Source: Opitutus sp. GAS368 (GTDB lineage Bacteria > Verrucomicrobiota > Verrucomicrobiia > Opitutales > Opitutaceae). From it: 34,483 bases of DNA. The notes beneath the pieces are model-generated. The model had not been told where the DNA came from. It was given only the letters and a program-made list of their open reading frames with translations, and searched no databases. This document shows positions 25,387-33,011 of this stretch, piece by piece (the first letter of the stretch is position 1; each line of letters starts with the position of its first letter). The position numbers and the translations under genes are program-made. Location of the stretch: assembly GCA_945871005.1 (NCBI GenBank), contig CAMBUJ010000016.1, positions 1 through 34,483 on the forward strand, written 5' to 3'.

Positions 25387-27156
25387 TTATTTTTCGACCA
25401 CGGTGACCACGCGGAGGACTTCGTCGAGGGTGGTCAGGCCGGATTTGACCTTGGCCCAGCCGGATTGGCCGAGCGTACTCATTCCGTGGGCACGCGCACA
25501 ATGGGCCAAGGTGCGCGTGCTTTCCCGTTTCAAAATGAGGTCGTGGAGTTCGTCGCTCGGCTTGAGAATTTCAAACAGACCGATGCGCCCGCGATAACCC
25601 GTGCCGCGGCAACGGTCGCAACCCACCGGACTTTGCAACTGGGTGACGCCGTCCGCTTCGCTTTCGGCCAGGCCGAGAATGGCCATGGTGTCCTTGAGCT
25701 TGATGGCCGGTATCGGCTCGGGGCGCGAGCAGTCGTGACAGAGGCGGCGCACCAGGCGCTGCGCGATCACCAGCTCGATCGCCGAGGCCACCAAAAAGGG
25801 CTCGATGCCCATATCGATCAGGCGGGTGATCGCCCCCGGCGCGTCGTTGGTGTGCAGGGTGGAAAAAACCAAGTGGCCGGTGAGCGAGGCGCGGATCGCG
25901 ATGTCGGCGGTGTCACGGTCGCGGATTTCGCCCACCATGATAACGTCGGGGTCCTGGCGCAGGATGCTGCGCAGGGCGTTGGCGAAGGTCAGGCCGATCT
26001 CGGAGCGGATCTGAATTTGGTTAACTCCCGGGACCTCGTACTCGATCGGGTCTTCGACCGTGATGATACGCAGGTCGGTGGAGTTGATCTTGCGCAAGAA
26101 GGCGTTGAGCGAGGTGGACTTACCCGAGCCGGTCGGGCCGGTCACCAAGATGATGCCGTGGGGGTAGTCGAGGACTTGGTTGATCTGGGCCTGCTCGTCG
26201 GGGCTCATGCCGAGGCGGTCCATGGTGTAGGCCTCCTTTTTCTGGTTGAGCAAACGCAAGGAGACCGACTCGGCGTAGATGGTGGGCGCGGTGGCGACAC
26301 GGATATCGAGAACCGTAGCGCCGGAGCGGAAGTTGATGCGACCGTCTTGGGGCAGGCGTTTTTCCGAGATGTTGAGCTTCGCCATGATCTTCAGGCGCGA
26401 GATGATCGCGTCTTGGAATCGGCGGAGGTTTTCGGGCACGGGCACCTGGACGAGGATGCCGTCGACACGGTAGCGGATGGTGAGCTGGTTTTCCTGGGGC
26501 TCGAAATGAATATCGGTGGCCTCGTCAGCGACCGCTTGGGAAATCACGTCGGTGACGAAGCGCACCACCGCAGCCTCTTCGTCCACGTCGGCATCGGCTT
26601 GCGCGAGGGTTTCGGGGGCGACGTAGGCTTCGTCGCCGTCTTCAAGGCTGCCGGAGCCCACGCCGAAGTGCTGGAGGATGAGGTGGTGGATCTTTTCCGG
26701 GACGCCGAGGTGCCAGACCAGCGGGCGAGGGGTGAAGGTGCGAATCCAGTCCGCCATGACGCCGTCGGGCGGCCAGGCGGTGGCGAGGTGGAGCTCGGAG
26801 CTAGGAGCTTGGCGCTCGGAGCTGGGGGCAAACCGGATGGGGACGAGTTGGTAGTCGTGGACCAAGCGGGCGGGCAGCAGGCCGAGGGACTCAGGGTCGG
26901 CTTCGAGGTTGCTGGCAACGTCGAGGCCGGAGGCGAGGGCGAGGGAGGCGAGGGTTTTGGACTCGTCGAGGCCGAGGGCGGAGGCGAGCAGTTTGATGCG
27001 TTGGTCGCGGGGGGCCTCCGCGATCGCCTGGCGCTGGGCGTCGGAGATGCGCTCAGCCAAAGCGACGGGCAGCAGTGAATCCGCGCCGGGGCTGGCTGGC
27101 AGATTTTCCCGGTCGCTGGTCGGCGCGGGAGCGGCTAAGTTCGGGGAGTCACTCAT
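25387..27156 (-). CDS. gspE: Type II secretion ATPase GspE
   Basis: A 589-residue cytoplasmic ATPase that powers the pseudopilus. An N-terminal MshEN/GspE-type domain (about 55-170) is followed by the catalytic region: Walker A GPTGSGKST at 340-348, the Asp box around VEDPIEYEV, Walker B DPDVIMVGEIRD near 400, and the His box GHLVFSTLHTND. A zinc-binding pair CHDC...CDRC lies near 470-515, as in GspE/PilB proteins. The start follows the gspD stop by 12 bases. No clear Shine-Dalgarno site is visible, so coupling to gspD is likely. Residues of about 111-122 (PSSERQAPSSEL) are encoded by a heptamer array (26791-26825). PilB is the nearest alternative; the gspD and gspF neighbours favour GspE. 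Confidence 0.92.
   Translation of the reverse strand: MSDSPNLAAPAPTSDRENLPASPGADSLLPVALAERISDAQRQAIAEAPRDQRIKLLASALGLDESKTLASLALASGLDVASNLEADPESLGLLPARLVHDYQLVPIRFAPSSERQAPSSELHLATAWPPDGVMADWIRTFTPRPLVWHLGVPEKIHHLILQHFGVGSGSLEDGDEAYVAPETLAQADADVDEEAAVVRFVTDVISQAVADEATDIHFEPQENQLTIRYRVDGILVQVPVPENLRRFQDAIISRLKIMAKLNISEKRLPQDGRINFRSGATVLDIRVATAPTIYAESVSLRLLNQKKEAYTMDRLGMSPDEQAQINQVLDYPHGIILVTGPTGSGKSTSLNAFLRKINSTDLRIITVEDPIEYEVPGVNQIQIRSEIGLTFANALRSILRQDPDVIMVGEIRDRDTADIAIRASLTGHLVFSTLHTNDAPGAITRLIDMGIEPFLVASAIELVIAQRLVRRLCHDCSRPEPIPAIKLKDTMAILGLAESEADGVTQLQSPVGCDRCRGTGYRGRIGLFEILKPSDELHDLILKRESTRTLAHCARAHGMSTLGQSGWAKVKSGLTTLDEVLRVVTVVEK
26791..26825. repeat. Heptamer tandem array GAGCTNG x5 inside gspE
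   Basis: On the + strand five heptamers follow head to tail: GAGCTCG, GAGCTAG, GAGCTTG, GCGCTCG and GAGCTGG. They encode PSSE-RQAPSSE in GspE, between the N-terminal domain and the catalytic core. Unlike the gspF array this one has a GC content near that of the gene, but the seven-base period is the same. Confidence 0.75.
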
Positions 27157-27168
27157 GGTGGCCGCGGC

Positions 27169-29271
27169 TTAGCGTTTTTTCTTGGTGCCGGGAGCGGGCT
27201 TGTCGGCGGCCTTGTCGACCGGCGCCGGTGCGGGGGCGGGCGGCGGATTAAACGGCGTGCCGTCGAGGTGGGTCTGGACTTGGTCTTTGTTGGACAGCCG
27301 CTCGATCTCGGAGCGGGCCTGCGAAGTGCCGATCGAGGGGGCGAGCACGTGGGGGCGAATGAACAGGAGCAGCTCGGTGCGTGAGTCGGTCTTGGTGCGC
27401 GAGCCGAGCAGGTGGCTGAGTACGGGGATCTCGAAAATGAAGCCGAGCTTGCCGCGGGACTTTTCCTTTTTGGTGCGCTGCAAACCGCCGAGCACGATCA
27501 TCTCGCCGTCGCGCACGCTGATGGTGGATTTGGCCTGGCGGCGGCCGATGATGGGCTGGTCGTTGCCGTCCACCGGCACGGTGCCGAGGATGTCGTTCAC
27601 CTGCTGGTCGATGGTCAGCTGGATGGTGCCGTCGTCGCCGATCAGCGGGGTGACCTTCAGGTCGATGGCGATGTCCTTGTAGGAAACGGTGGAACTGGTG
27701 GTGGTGCCGCCGCCGGTGCCGGAGTTGGGCGTGGCGGTGGAGCCGGTGATGATCGGGCGCGATTCGCCGACGATGATCTGCGCTTCCTTGTTGTGCGCGG
27801 TGACGATGGTGGGCGCGGAGAGTACCTTGACCTCGCTCTTCGAACCCATGGTGCCGCTGTTCATGGCGGCGTCGAAGGCGAGCGGGTTAACCACGCCGTT
27901 GGTCACGTCCCAGCCGGCGACGCTGCCGGAGAACTTGGTGGCTTGAATGGTGCTGCCCGATTGCCCCACGGTGAGGCCGAGTTTGCTGATGCCGCTCTTG
28001 TCGGTGTCGGACAGGGTGACTTCGGCGATGACCACCTCGACGCGAACCTGGGCGAGTACGACGTCGATTTTGTCGATGAGCTCGCGGATCAGGCGGATGT
28101 CGTCGCCGGTGCCGCTGACGACCACGGAGTTGCTGCGGTCATCGGAGGTGATGGTGAGCAGGCTGCTGAACTGGGTGTCGGAATCGCCGGCGCCGGCGGG
28201 GGCGGCCGGTGCGTTGGCGGCGGTGGCACCCGGCTTGGCCTTCGGGTCGGCCTTCGCCTCGGGGGCGGCTGGGTTAAACGGGCTGGTGTTGCCGAAGCCG
28301 GCCTGGGGCTTGCCGGCGCCGCCGTTGGCTTTGGCGGCCGCTCCGGTCTGGCCGGTGACGATCGTGGTGAGCAGGGTGGCGACGTCCTTGGAAGTGGCGT
28401 GCTTAAGTGAGATGACCTCGTTGCGGGTGTTGGGATCGGCTTTGACGTCGAGCTTGGCGATCAGTTCGTCGAAGAAGGGGTACTGGCGCGCATCGGCGAT
28501 GAGCACGAGTTGGTTGGTGCGGTCGTCGGCGGAGAGCGATAGGGAGTTGCCGAGGGCCTGCTGAGAGGGGTTTTGCAGCATCTGCTTCACGCGTCCGGCC
28601 AGGTCGCTGGCCTTGGCGAAGTGTAGGGGGTAGAATTTGGGGGCGAAGTCGGTGGAGGCCGGGCGGTCGAGGGTGACCAGAAGTTGCTCGACCCGCTGCA
28701 GATTGGAAACCGAGTCGGTGACGAGGAACGCGTTGGTGTTGTTAAACAGGATGGCGCCGCCGAGCTGGACGTTGAGCAACGAATTGAGCTGGGGGACGAA
28801 GTCCTGAGCCCGGAGGTTTTTGAGATCGAAGATCTTGGAGGCGACCCGGCCGCTGGTGGGCAGGCCGAGGGTGGACTCGGTGAGCAACTCGGGGGCCTCG
28901 GTGCGCGTCTTGTTGGCGAGCTCGACGATTTTTAGGTACTTGTCGCCCATCTCGACCACACCGATGTTGTTGAGCGCGAGCACGGAGACGAGGGCCTGGA
29001 TGGCCTCGGCCTTGGTGACGGGGCGGGGGATGTTCAGGGTGATCGCGGTGGCCGGAAGGGCCTGGGGGCGCAGCACGATGCGGCCAGTCCACACCTCAAG
29101 GCGGTCAATGATCAGGTCGAGCGGGGCGTCGCGCAGGCGCAGCGAGTCGATGATTTCCTCAGGGGCGCGCACGGCGGGAACCGTGGTGACGGGGAGGGCG
29201 GGGATTTGCGCGATCAGGGCGGCGGGGCTAAGACAGAGACCGGCGAGGACAAGCGGGCGGGGGAAGCGCAT
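27169..29271 (-). CDS. gspD: Type II secretion outer-membrane secretin GspD
   Basis: A 700-residue secretin, the multimeric outer-membrane gate of the T2SS. The ATG at 29271 starts a signal peptide, MRFPRPLVLAGLCLSPAALIA; the open frame reaches back to 29427, but the extra 52 residues are not signal-like. Visible parts in order: N0 domain (about 38-118), N1-N3 domains (about 125-400) with a Gly/Ala/Pro-rich insert near 307-364, and the secretin core (about 410-645) starting VEVVIAEVTLSDTD. The core ends with FEIPVLSHLLGSRTKTDSR and ELLLFIRPHVL, the secretin signature region. The C-terminus is Pro/Lys-rich. It is the first gene of gspDEF and divergent from aroC. No GspC or pilotin gene is seen here. 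Confidence 0.92.
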   Translation of the reverse strand: MRFPRPLVLAGLCLSPAALIAQIPALPVTTVPAVRAPEEIIDSLRLRDAPLDLIIDRLEVWTGRIVLRPQALPATAITLNIPRPVTKAEAIQALVSVLALNNIGVVEMGDKYLKIVELANKTRTEAPELLTESTLGLPTSGRVASKIFDLKNLRAQDFVPQLNSLLNVQLGGAILFNNTNAFLVTDSVSNLQRVEQLLVTLDRPASTDFAPKFYPLHFAKASDLAGRVKQMLQNPSQQALGNSLSLSADDRTNQLVLIADARQYPFFDELIAKLDVKADPNTRNEVISLKHATSKDVATLLTTIVTGQTGAAAKANGGAGKPQAGFGNTSPFNPAAPEAKADPKAKPGATAANAPAAPAGAGDSDTQFSSLLTITSDDRSNSVVVSGTGDDIRLIRELIDKIDVVLAQVRVEVVIAEVTLSDTDKSGISKLGLTVGQSGSTIQATKFSGSVAGWDVTNGVVNPLAFDAAMNSGTMGSKSEVKVLSAPTIVTAHNKEAQIIVGESRPIITGSTATPNSGTGGGTTTSSTVSYKDIAIDLKVTPLIGDDGTIQLTIDQQVNDILGTVPVDGNDQPIIGRRQAKSTISVRDGEMIVLGGLQRTKKEKSRGKLGFIFEIPVLSHLLGSRTKTDSRTELLLFIRPHVLAPSIGTSQARSEIERLSNKDQVQTHLDGTPFNPPPAPAPAPVDKAADKPAPGTKKKR

Positions 29272-29449
29272 AAAATGGGTGCGGGGCGTCGGGAAGCGAA
29301 GTGCTTGAGCAGAGGCGAAGCTGGCGGGCTTGTAAATGGAGTTATCGCGCCCGCCCCCTTTCACGCGGGGTCGGCAGACTTTCGGGGCGCCGGGGGGTGT
29401 TTTTGACACTTGCGGGAGTCGAATCACCCCTCAACCTTCACGCTTTTTC
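29272..29449. promoter_or_regulatory. Divergent gspD-aroC promoter region
   Basis: 178 bases separate the divergent starts, so both promoters should lie here. A perfect TTGACA occurs at 29403-29408 facing aroC, but no good -10 box follows at the usual distance. I see no clear promoter facing gspD. Confidence 0.3.
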
Positions 29450-30553
29450 ATGCCCAACAGTTTCGGCCATCTTTTCCGTATCACCACTTGGGGCGAAAGC
29501 CACGGTCCCGGCATTGGCGTAGTCATCGACGGCTGCCCGCCTTCGCTGCCCATCACCGTTGAGGAGATCCAAGCCGAGCTCGACCGGCGCCGTCCCGGCC
29601 AAAGCGACATCAGCACCCCGCGCAAGGAGGCCGATGTGGTCGAGATTTTGTCGGGCGTCTACGAGGGCAAAACCACCGGCACTCCCATCGGACTGCTGGT
29701 GCGCAACACCGACCAGCGCTCCAGCGCCTACAGCGAGATGAAGCAGGCTTTCCGCCCCTCGCACGCGGATTTCACCTACCAGGCCAAATTCGGCCTGCGC
29801 GACCCCAACGGCGGCGGGCGCAGCTCGGCGCGCGAAACGATCGCCCGCGTGGCGGCCGGCGCCCTCGCCCGCAAAATCCTCGCCCTGGCCTACGGGGTCG
29901 AAACCCGCGCCTACGTCACCCGTGTCCACGACCTCGCGGTGCCGGCGGGGGCGCTCCCCGCCTTCCCGACTTTGGCCGAGGTCGAGGCGACCGCCGTGCG
30001 CTGCCCGCATCCGGAGACGGCTGCGGCGATGATTGCCCGCATCAAAGACGTGCGCAGCCAGGGCGACTCGGTGGGCGGGGTAATTGAATGCCGGATTCGC
30101 AACGTGCCGGCGGGTTTGGGCGAGCCGGTGTTTGACCGGTTGGAGGCCGACCTGGCCAAGGCGATGTTGTCGCTGCCCGCCACCAAGGGCTTTGAAATCG
30201 GCAGCGGTTTCGACGGCTCGCTACTCAAGGGCTCCGAGCACAACGACCGGTTTGAAAACCGCGACGGCCGGGTGCGCACCGCGACCAACCGCTCCGGCGG
30301 GGTCCAGGGCGGCATCAGCAACGGCGAGGAAATCGTCTTCCGCGTGGCCTTCAAGCCCACCGCGACCATCCTGCAAGCCCAGCAAACCGTGGACTTGGCC
30401 GGCCAGCCCACCGAGCTCATGGGCAAAGGTCGCCATGATCCCTGCGTGGTGCCGCGCGCGGTGGTCATCGTCGAGGCGATGGCCGCCCTCGTCTTGCTCG
30501 ACCACGCGATGCGCCAGAACGCGCAAAACCGCTCGTTCGCGTTTCCCGTTTGA
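29450..30553 (+). CDS. aroC: Chorismate synthase
   Basis: A cytoplasmic, 367-residue enzyme of the shikimate pathway that converts 5-enolpyruvylshikimate-3-phosphate to chorismate using reduced FMN. The N-terminus [19 protein letters not shown] carries signature 1 with the conserved His of [22 protein letters not shown] (phosphate and FMN contacts) and the [13 protein letters not shown] signature follow. The C-terminal [10 protein letters not shown] block with Asp and Arg is also present. All expected motifs and the length of about 360 are intact. An in-frame ATG at 29336 would add 38 unlike residues, so 29450 is preferred. It lies between secretion genes and unrelated genes, and is likely a housekeeping neighbour. 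Confidence 0.97.
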   Translation: MPNSFGHLFRITTWGESHGPGIGVVIDGCPPSLPITVEEIQAELDRRRPGQSDISTPRKEADVVEILSGVYEGKTTGTPIGLLVRNTDQRSSAYSEMKQAFRPSHADFTYQAKFGLRDPNGGGRSSARETIARVAAGALARKILALAYGVETRAYVTRVHDLAVPAGALPAFPTLAEVEATAVRCPHPETAAAMIARIKDVRSQGDSVGGVIECRIRNVPAGLGEPVFDRLEADLAKAMLSLPATKGFEIGSGFDGSLLKGSEHNDRFENRDGRVRTATNRSGGVQGGISNGEEIVFRVAFKPTATILQAQQTVDLAGQPTELMGKGRHDPCVVPRAVVIVEAMAALVLLDHAMRQNAQNRSFAFPV

Positions 30554-30566
30554 TTAACCAAAACCG

Positions 30567-30585
30567 CGCGCCAGCAACTGGCGCG
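30567..30585 (+). terminator. Hairpin after aroC
   Basis: CGCGCCAG (30567-30574) and CTGGCGCG (30578-30585) form a perfect 8-bp stem with a three-base loop, 14 bases past the aroC stop. Only TT follows, so termination would be weak. It ends 22 bases before the next start and could instead affect translation of that gene. Confidence 0.45.
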
Positions 30586-30607
30586 TTCACCCGCTTCCGT
30601 ATCCGTT

Positions 30608-31417
30608 ATGTCTGCTGAAAATCCCCTCGTTTACATCCTGCTCGGCGCACCGGGCTCCGGCCGCCGCGAGGTGCTCGCCGACCTGATCGACGCCGGCCTG
30701 CCCGAGGGCGCCCGCCCCGCCGTGCTGTTGTCCACCGCCGAGCCGGCCGACCCGCGCGACGCCCAACTGCCCGCGCTCACCCGCTGGACCTGGCGCGAGG
30801 GCGCAATCGACGCCGCCCTGCCGCCCGAGGCCACCCACGTGTTTTTCGTCACTGACGGTCGCCAAAATCCGGTCGATCAGCTGGAAGCCCTGCAAAAATG
30901 GGTGCCCGCCGTGAAGGCCGAAATCGGCCGGGTGATCACAGTGGTGAACTGCCGCCTGGCCGAGCAACACCCCGCGCTGATCGCGTGGTACGAGGCCTGT
31001 ATTCATTTTTCCGATGTGGCTCTGCTCAGCCAGCGCGAGGGCGTGGCCAACAAGTGGATGTCCGAGTTCCAGCTCCGGTTTAAAGACCTGTGTTACCCCT
31101 GCCTGTTTGAAATCGTCAAAGCCGGCCGGGTGAAAAACCCGCTACTCGTGCTCGATCCGCAGGCCCGGCGCATGTCGCACATTTTCGACATCGACGAGTG
31201 GACTGGCCTGGACCTGGAAGGCGTCGAATTCGGCACCGAGGACGAGGACGGCGTCGAGGTGGTCGAGGACGAGCCCGCGAAAAAAGCGGGTAAGGGCAAG
31301 GACGCCGCCGAGGACGAGGACGACGAGTGGAAGCCCCAAGTGGACCCCTATTTCGAGCTGCGTTTGGGTGGCCGCCGCGAGAAGGAAATTCCCGACATCG
31401 CCAAATACCTGCCGTAA
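30608..31417 (+). CDS. P-loop-like protein, probable G3E (CobW-type) pseudo-GTPase
   Basis: A 269-residue soluble protein. The N-terminus VYILLGAPGSGRREVL looks like a Walker A loop, but the Lys-Ser/Thr pair is replaced by Arg-Arg. Later blocks resemble CobW/COG0523 GTPases: RVITVVNCRLA where VVD is expected, and FSDVALLSQREGV where the ADxxxxNKxD guanine motif would lie, with NKxD replaced by SQRE. A C-terminal stretch (about 213-240) is extremely acidic with a short Lys-rich interruption, followed by DPYFELRLGGRREKEIPDIAKYLP. Nucleotide binding is therefore doubtful. It follows aroC by 54 bases on the same strand and may be co-transcribed. The family link is my inference from motif order; no function is assigned. 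Confidence 0.5.
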   Translation: MSAENPLVYILLGAPGSGRREVLADLIDAGLPEGARPAVLLSTAEPADPRDAQLPALTRWTWREGAIDAALPPEATHVFFVTDGRQNPVDQLEALQKWVPAVKAEIGRVITVVNCRLAEQHPALIAWYEACIHFSDVALLSQREGVANKWMSEFQLRFKDLCYPCLFEIVKAGRVKNPLLVLDPQARRMSHIFDIDEWTGLDLEGVEFGTEDEDGVEVVEDEPAKKAGKGKDAAEDEDDEWKPQVDPYFELRLGGRREKEIPDIAKYLP

Positions 31418-31489
31418 GGCGGCGGGATGCGGGCGCTCCACAACCCCGCGCTCACGCCCGGGGCCACGCTCGGCCAGGGATCGGTATGG

Positions 31490-31509
31490 CCTTGAGCGTG
31501 AGCTCAAGG
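31490..31509. terminator. Hairpin between convergent genes
   Basis: CCTTGAGC (31490-31497) and GCTCAAGG (31502-31509) form a perfect 8-bp stem closed by GTGA, a GNRA-type tetraloop, then TTTGCG. A wider stem pairs GCTCACGC (31450-31457) with GCGTGAGC (31496-31503), so two folds compete. It lies between a + gene ending at 31417 and a - gene ending at 31627, and probably ends one or both transcripts. Confidence 0.5.
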
Positions 31510-31549
31510 TTTGCGCCGGAAAAAGGACGGATCCAAAACGACTGCCTCG

Positions 31550-31605
31550 TCCCGCTACGCGCGGCGGGCTCCGAACGTAGCGGGATCGCGGAGCGATTTC
31601 GATTC
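31550..31605. repeat. Dispersed intergenic palindromic repeat, copy 3
   Basis: TCCCGCTACG (31550-31559) is the exact reverse complement of CGTAGCGGGA (31576-31585). The segment from GGGCTCCGAACGTAGCG (31566 on) to GGAGCGATT matches copy 1 at 4655-4690 closely, apart from a few substitutions and a one- or two-base shift. It lies between convergent genes. TCGC-GGA-GCGA followed by TTTCGATT gives a second small stem. Confidence 0.6.
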
Positions 31606-31626
31606 CGCCCCCAGCCCCCACCCGCC

Positions 31627-32817
31627 TCACTCGCTCTTCACCGACCGGCGGTACTGCAGCGGGGTGGTATTCATCACCCGCCGAAACACCGTGGTCATGT
31701 ATTCGGGCGAACTGAACCCGGCCTGTTCCGACACCACCGCGATCGGCAGCGTGGTGTCCTTTAACAGCGCCTTCACCCGCTCTATCCGCAGCCGCCCGAT
31801 GTAGTCGGCGGGCGCGCTGCCCACCAGATTGCGAAAGCGCCGCTCCAGCCCGCTGCGCGACAACCCCGTGGCCCGCGCCAGCTCGTCCACCGGCAGCTCG
31901 CGGTCGATTTGCCCATGAATCAAGTTGAGCGCGGCCCGCATCTTCGCATCGGTGATCGCCAGGGTGTCGGTCGATTGCCGGGTCACCACCCCGAGCGGTG
32001 CGATCAGCGTGGTGGTCGGACTGCGGTCCGCCCCGCGCAGTTGCCGGTCGAGCAGGGCCGCCGCCTCGTGGCCGATGCGTTCGCTCGCCGCCTGCACCCC
32101 CGAAATCGGCAGCGGCGACAGCCCGCACATCAGCTCGTCATCGGAGCCGCTCAGCAGGGCCACGTCCTGCGGCACGTGCAGCCCCGCCTTTTGGCAGGCG
32201 TGGATAATCTCTCGCCCCCCGCTCCAGGTGAAAACCGCCACCGGCTTGGGCAACGTGAGCAACCACGCGGCGAGGTTGTCGAGGTTCAGATTCCAGTCCG
32301 GCGCATGAAAACCCCGGCTCACCGTCACCGCGTGCACCGTGGCTTCGCACCCCTCCTCGGCAGCGACCGCAGCCACAAACGCGTCGCGCTGCCGGCTGAC
32401 GTATTCGAGCCCGATCAGGCTGAGATAGGCAAAGTTCCTAAACCCGCGCTGGCGAAAGTAGGCCACCGCCAGGCGCGCCACCGCCTCCACGTCGTTGGCC
32501 ACCCGTGGAAACTGCGGCCCCGCACACTGGATGGCCGAGACGTTCACCACCGGCACGGCGGCCGTGCTCAGGTTGAGCGCCGAAGCCGGACTGGCGATGC
32601 GGGCGATCACGCCCTCGCCCTGCCAGGCGGCTGGCAGGCTCACCGTGTCTTCCATTCCGCGCGGCTCGAAGAACAACTGCCACGGCCCGTGCTGGCGGCT
32701 ATAGTTGTGAATCCCGCTGAGAATGCCGCGCCCCCAAGTGGTGGCGGTGTCGACCAACACCGCGATGCGCGGGGAGGCGGCGGCGGGCGGAGTTTTTTTG
32801 GCGTTGGCGCGGGGCAT
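31627..32817 (-). CDS. XylR-like AraC-family transcription regulator
   Basis: A 396-residue regulator. Residues of about 16-275 form a LacI/periplasmic-binding-type sugar sensor (RIAVLVDTATTWGRGILSGIHNYSR... DVALLSGSDDELMCGLSPLPISGVQ), and about 290-395 an AraC DNA-binding domain with two helix-turn-helix motifs (VDELARATGLSRSGLERRF and IAVVSEQAGFSSPEYMTTVFRR). This matches the XylR type, which activates sugar-use genes when a sugar binds. The ATG at 32817 starts right before the sensor; an upstream ATG at 32892 would add 25 residues and cannot be excluded. It is divergent from the oxidoreductase gene, which it probably controls (inference). The ligand cannot be read from the sequence. Confidence 0.88.
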   Translation of the reverse strand: MPRANAKKTPPAAASPRIAVLVDTATTWGRGILSGIHNYSRQHGPWQLFFEPRGMEDTVSLPAAWQGEGVIARIASPASALNLSTAAVPVVNVSAIQCAGPQFPRVANDVEAVARLAVAYFRQRGFRNFAYLSLIGLEYVSRQRDAFVAAVAAEEGCEATVHAVTVSRGFHAPDWNLNLDNLAAWLLTLPKPVAVFTWSGGREIIHACQKAGLHVPQDVALLSGSDDELMCGLSPLPISGVQAASERIGHEAAALLDRQLRGADRSPTTTLIAPLGVVTRQSTDTLAITDAKMRAALNLIHGQIDRELPVDELARATGLSRSGLERRFRNLVGSAPADYIGRLRIERVKALLKDTTLPIAVVSEQAGFSSPEYMTTVFRRVMNTTPLQYRRSVKSE

Positions 32818-32848
32818 GAGGCAGAGGGGTGACGCAAAACCTAAGATA

Positions 32849-32861
32849 TGATCCGTGATCA
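32849..32861. promoter_or_regulatory. Small palindrome, possible operator
   Basis: TGATC-CGT-GATCA is a perfect 5-bp inverted repeat with a three-base spacer, in the gap between the divergent regulator and oxidoreductase genes. It would fall inside the regulator gene if the 32892 start were used. A palindrome this short could be chance. Confidence 0.3.
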
Positions 32862-33011
32862 ACTCTAGCGAAATCTCCCTCCGCTCGGGCATAATCGTGC
32901 CGTTAACTACCTCGTCGGCCCGCGCCCGCCCGTTGCGCCTGCCAACCGCCGCCGTCCGACCGTCCCAAGCCCGTCCCGATCCATCCCCGCCCGTCCCCCC
33001 TTTTTATCGCC

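Noticed and set aside
25309-27078. Open frame of 589 codons on the + strand
   Set aside because: Antisense to gspE, whose Walker and zinc motifs are clear; the + translation has no recognisable domain.
29336-29449. Upstream extension of aroC
   Set aside because: The 38 extra residues do not resemble chorismate synthase, which normally begins near the [13 protein letters not shown] motif found right after the ATG at 29450.
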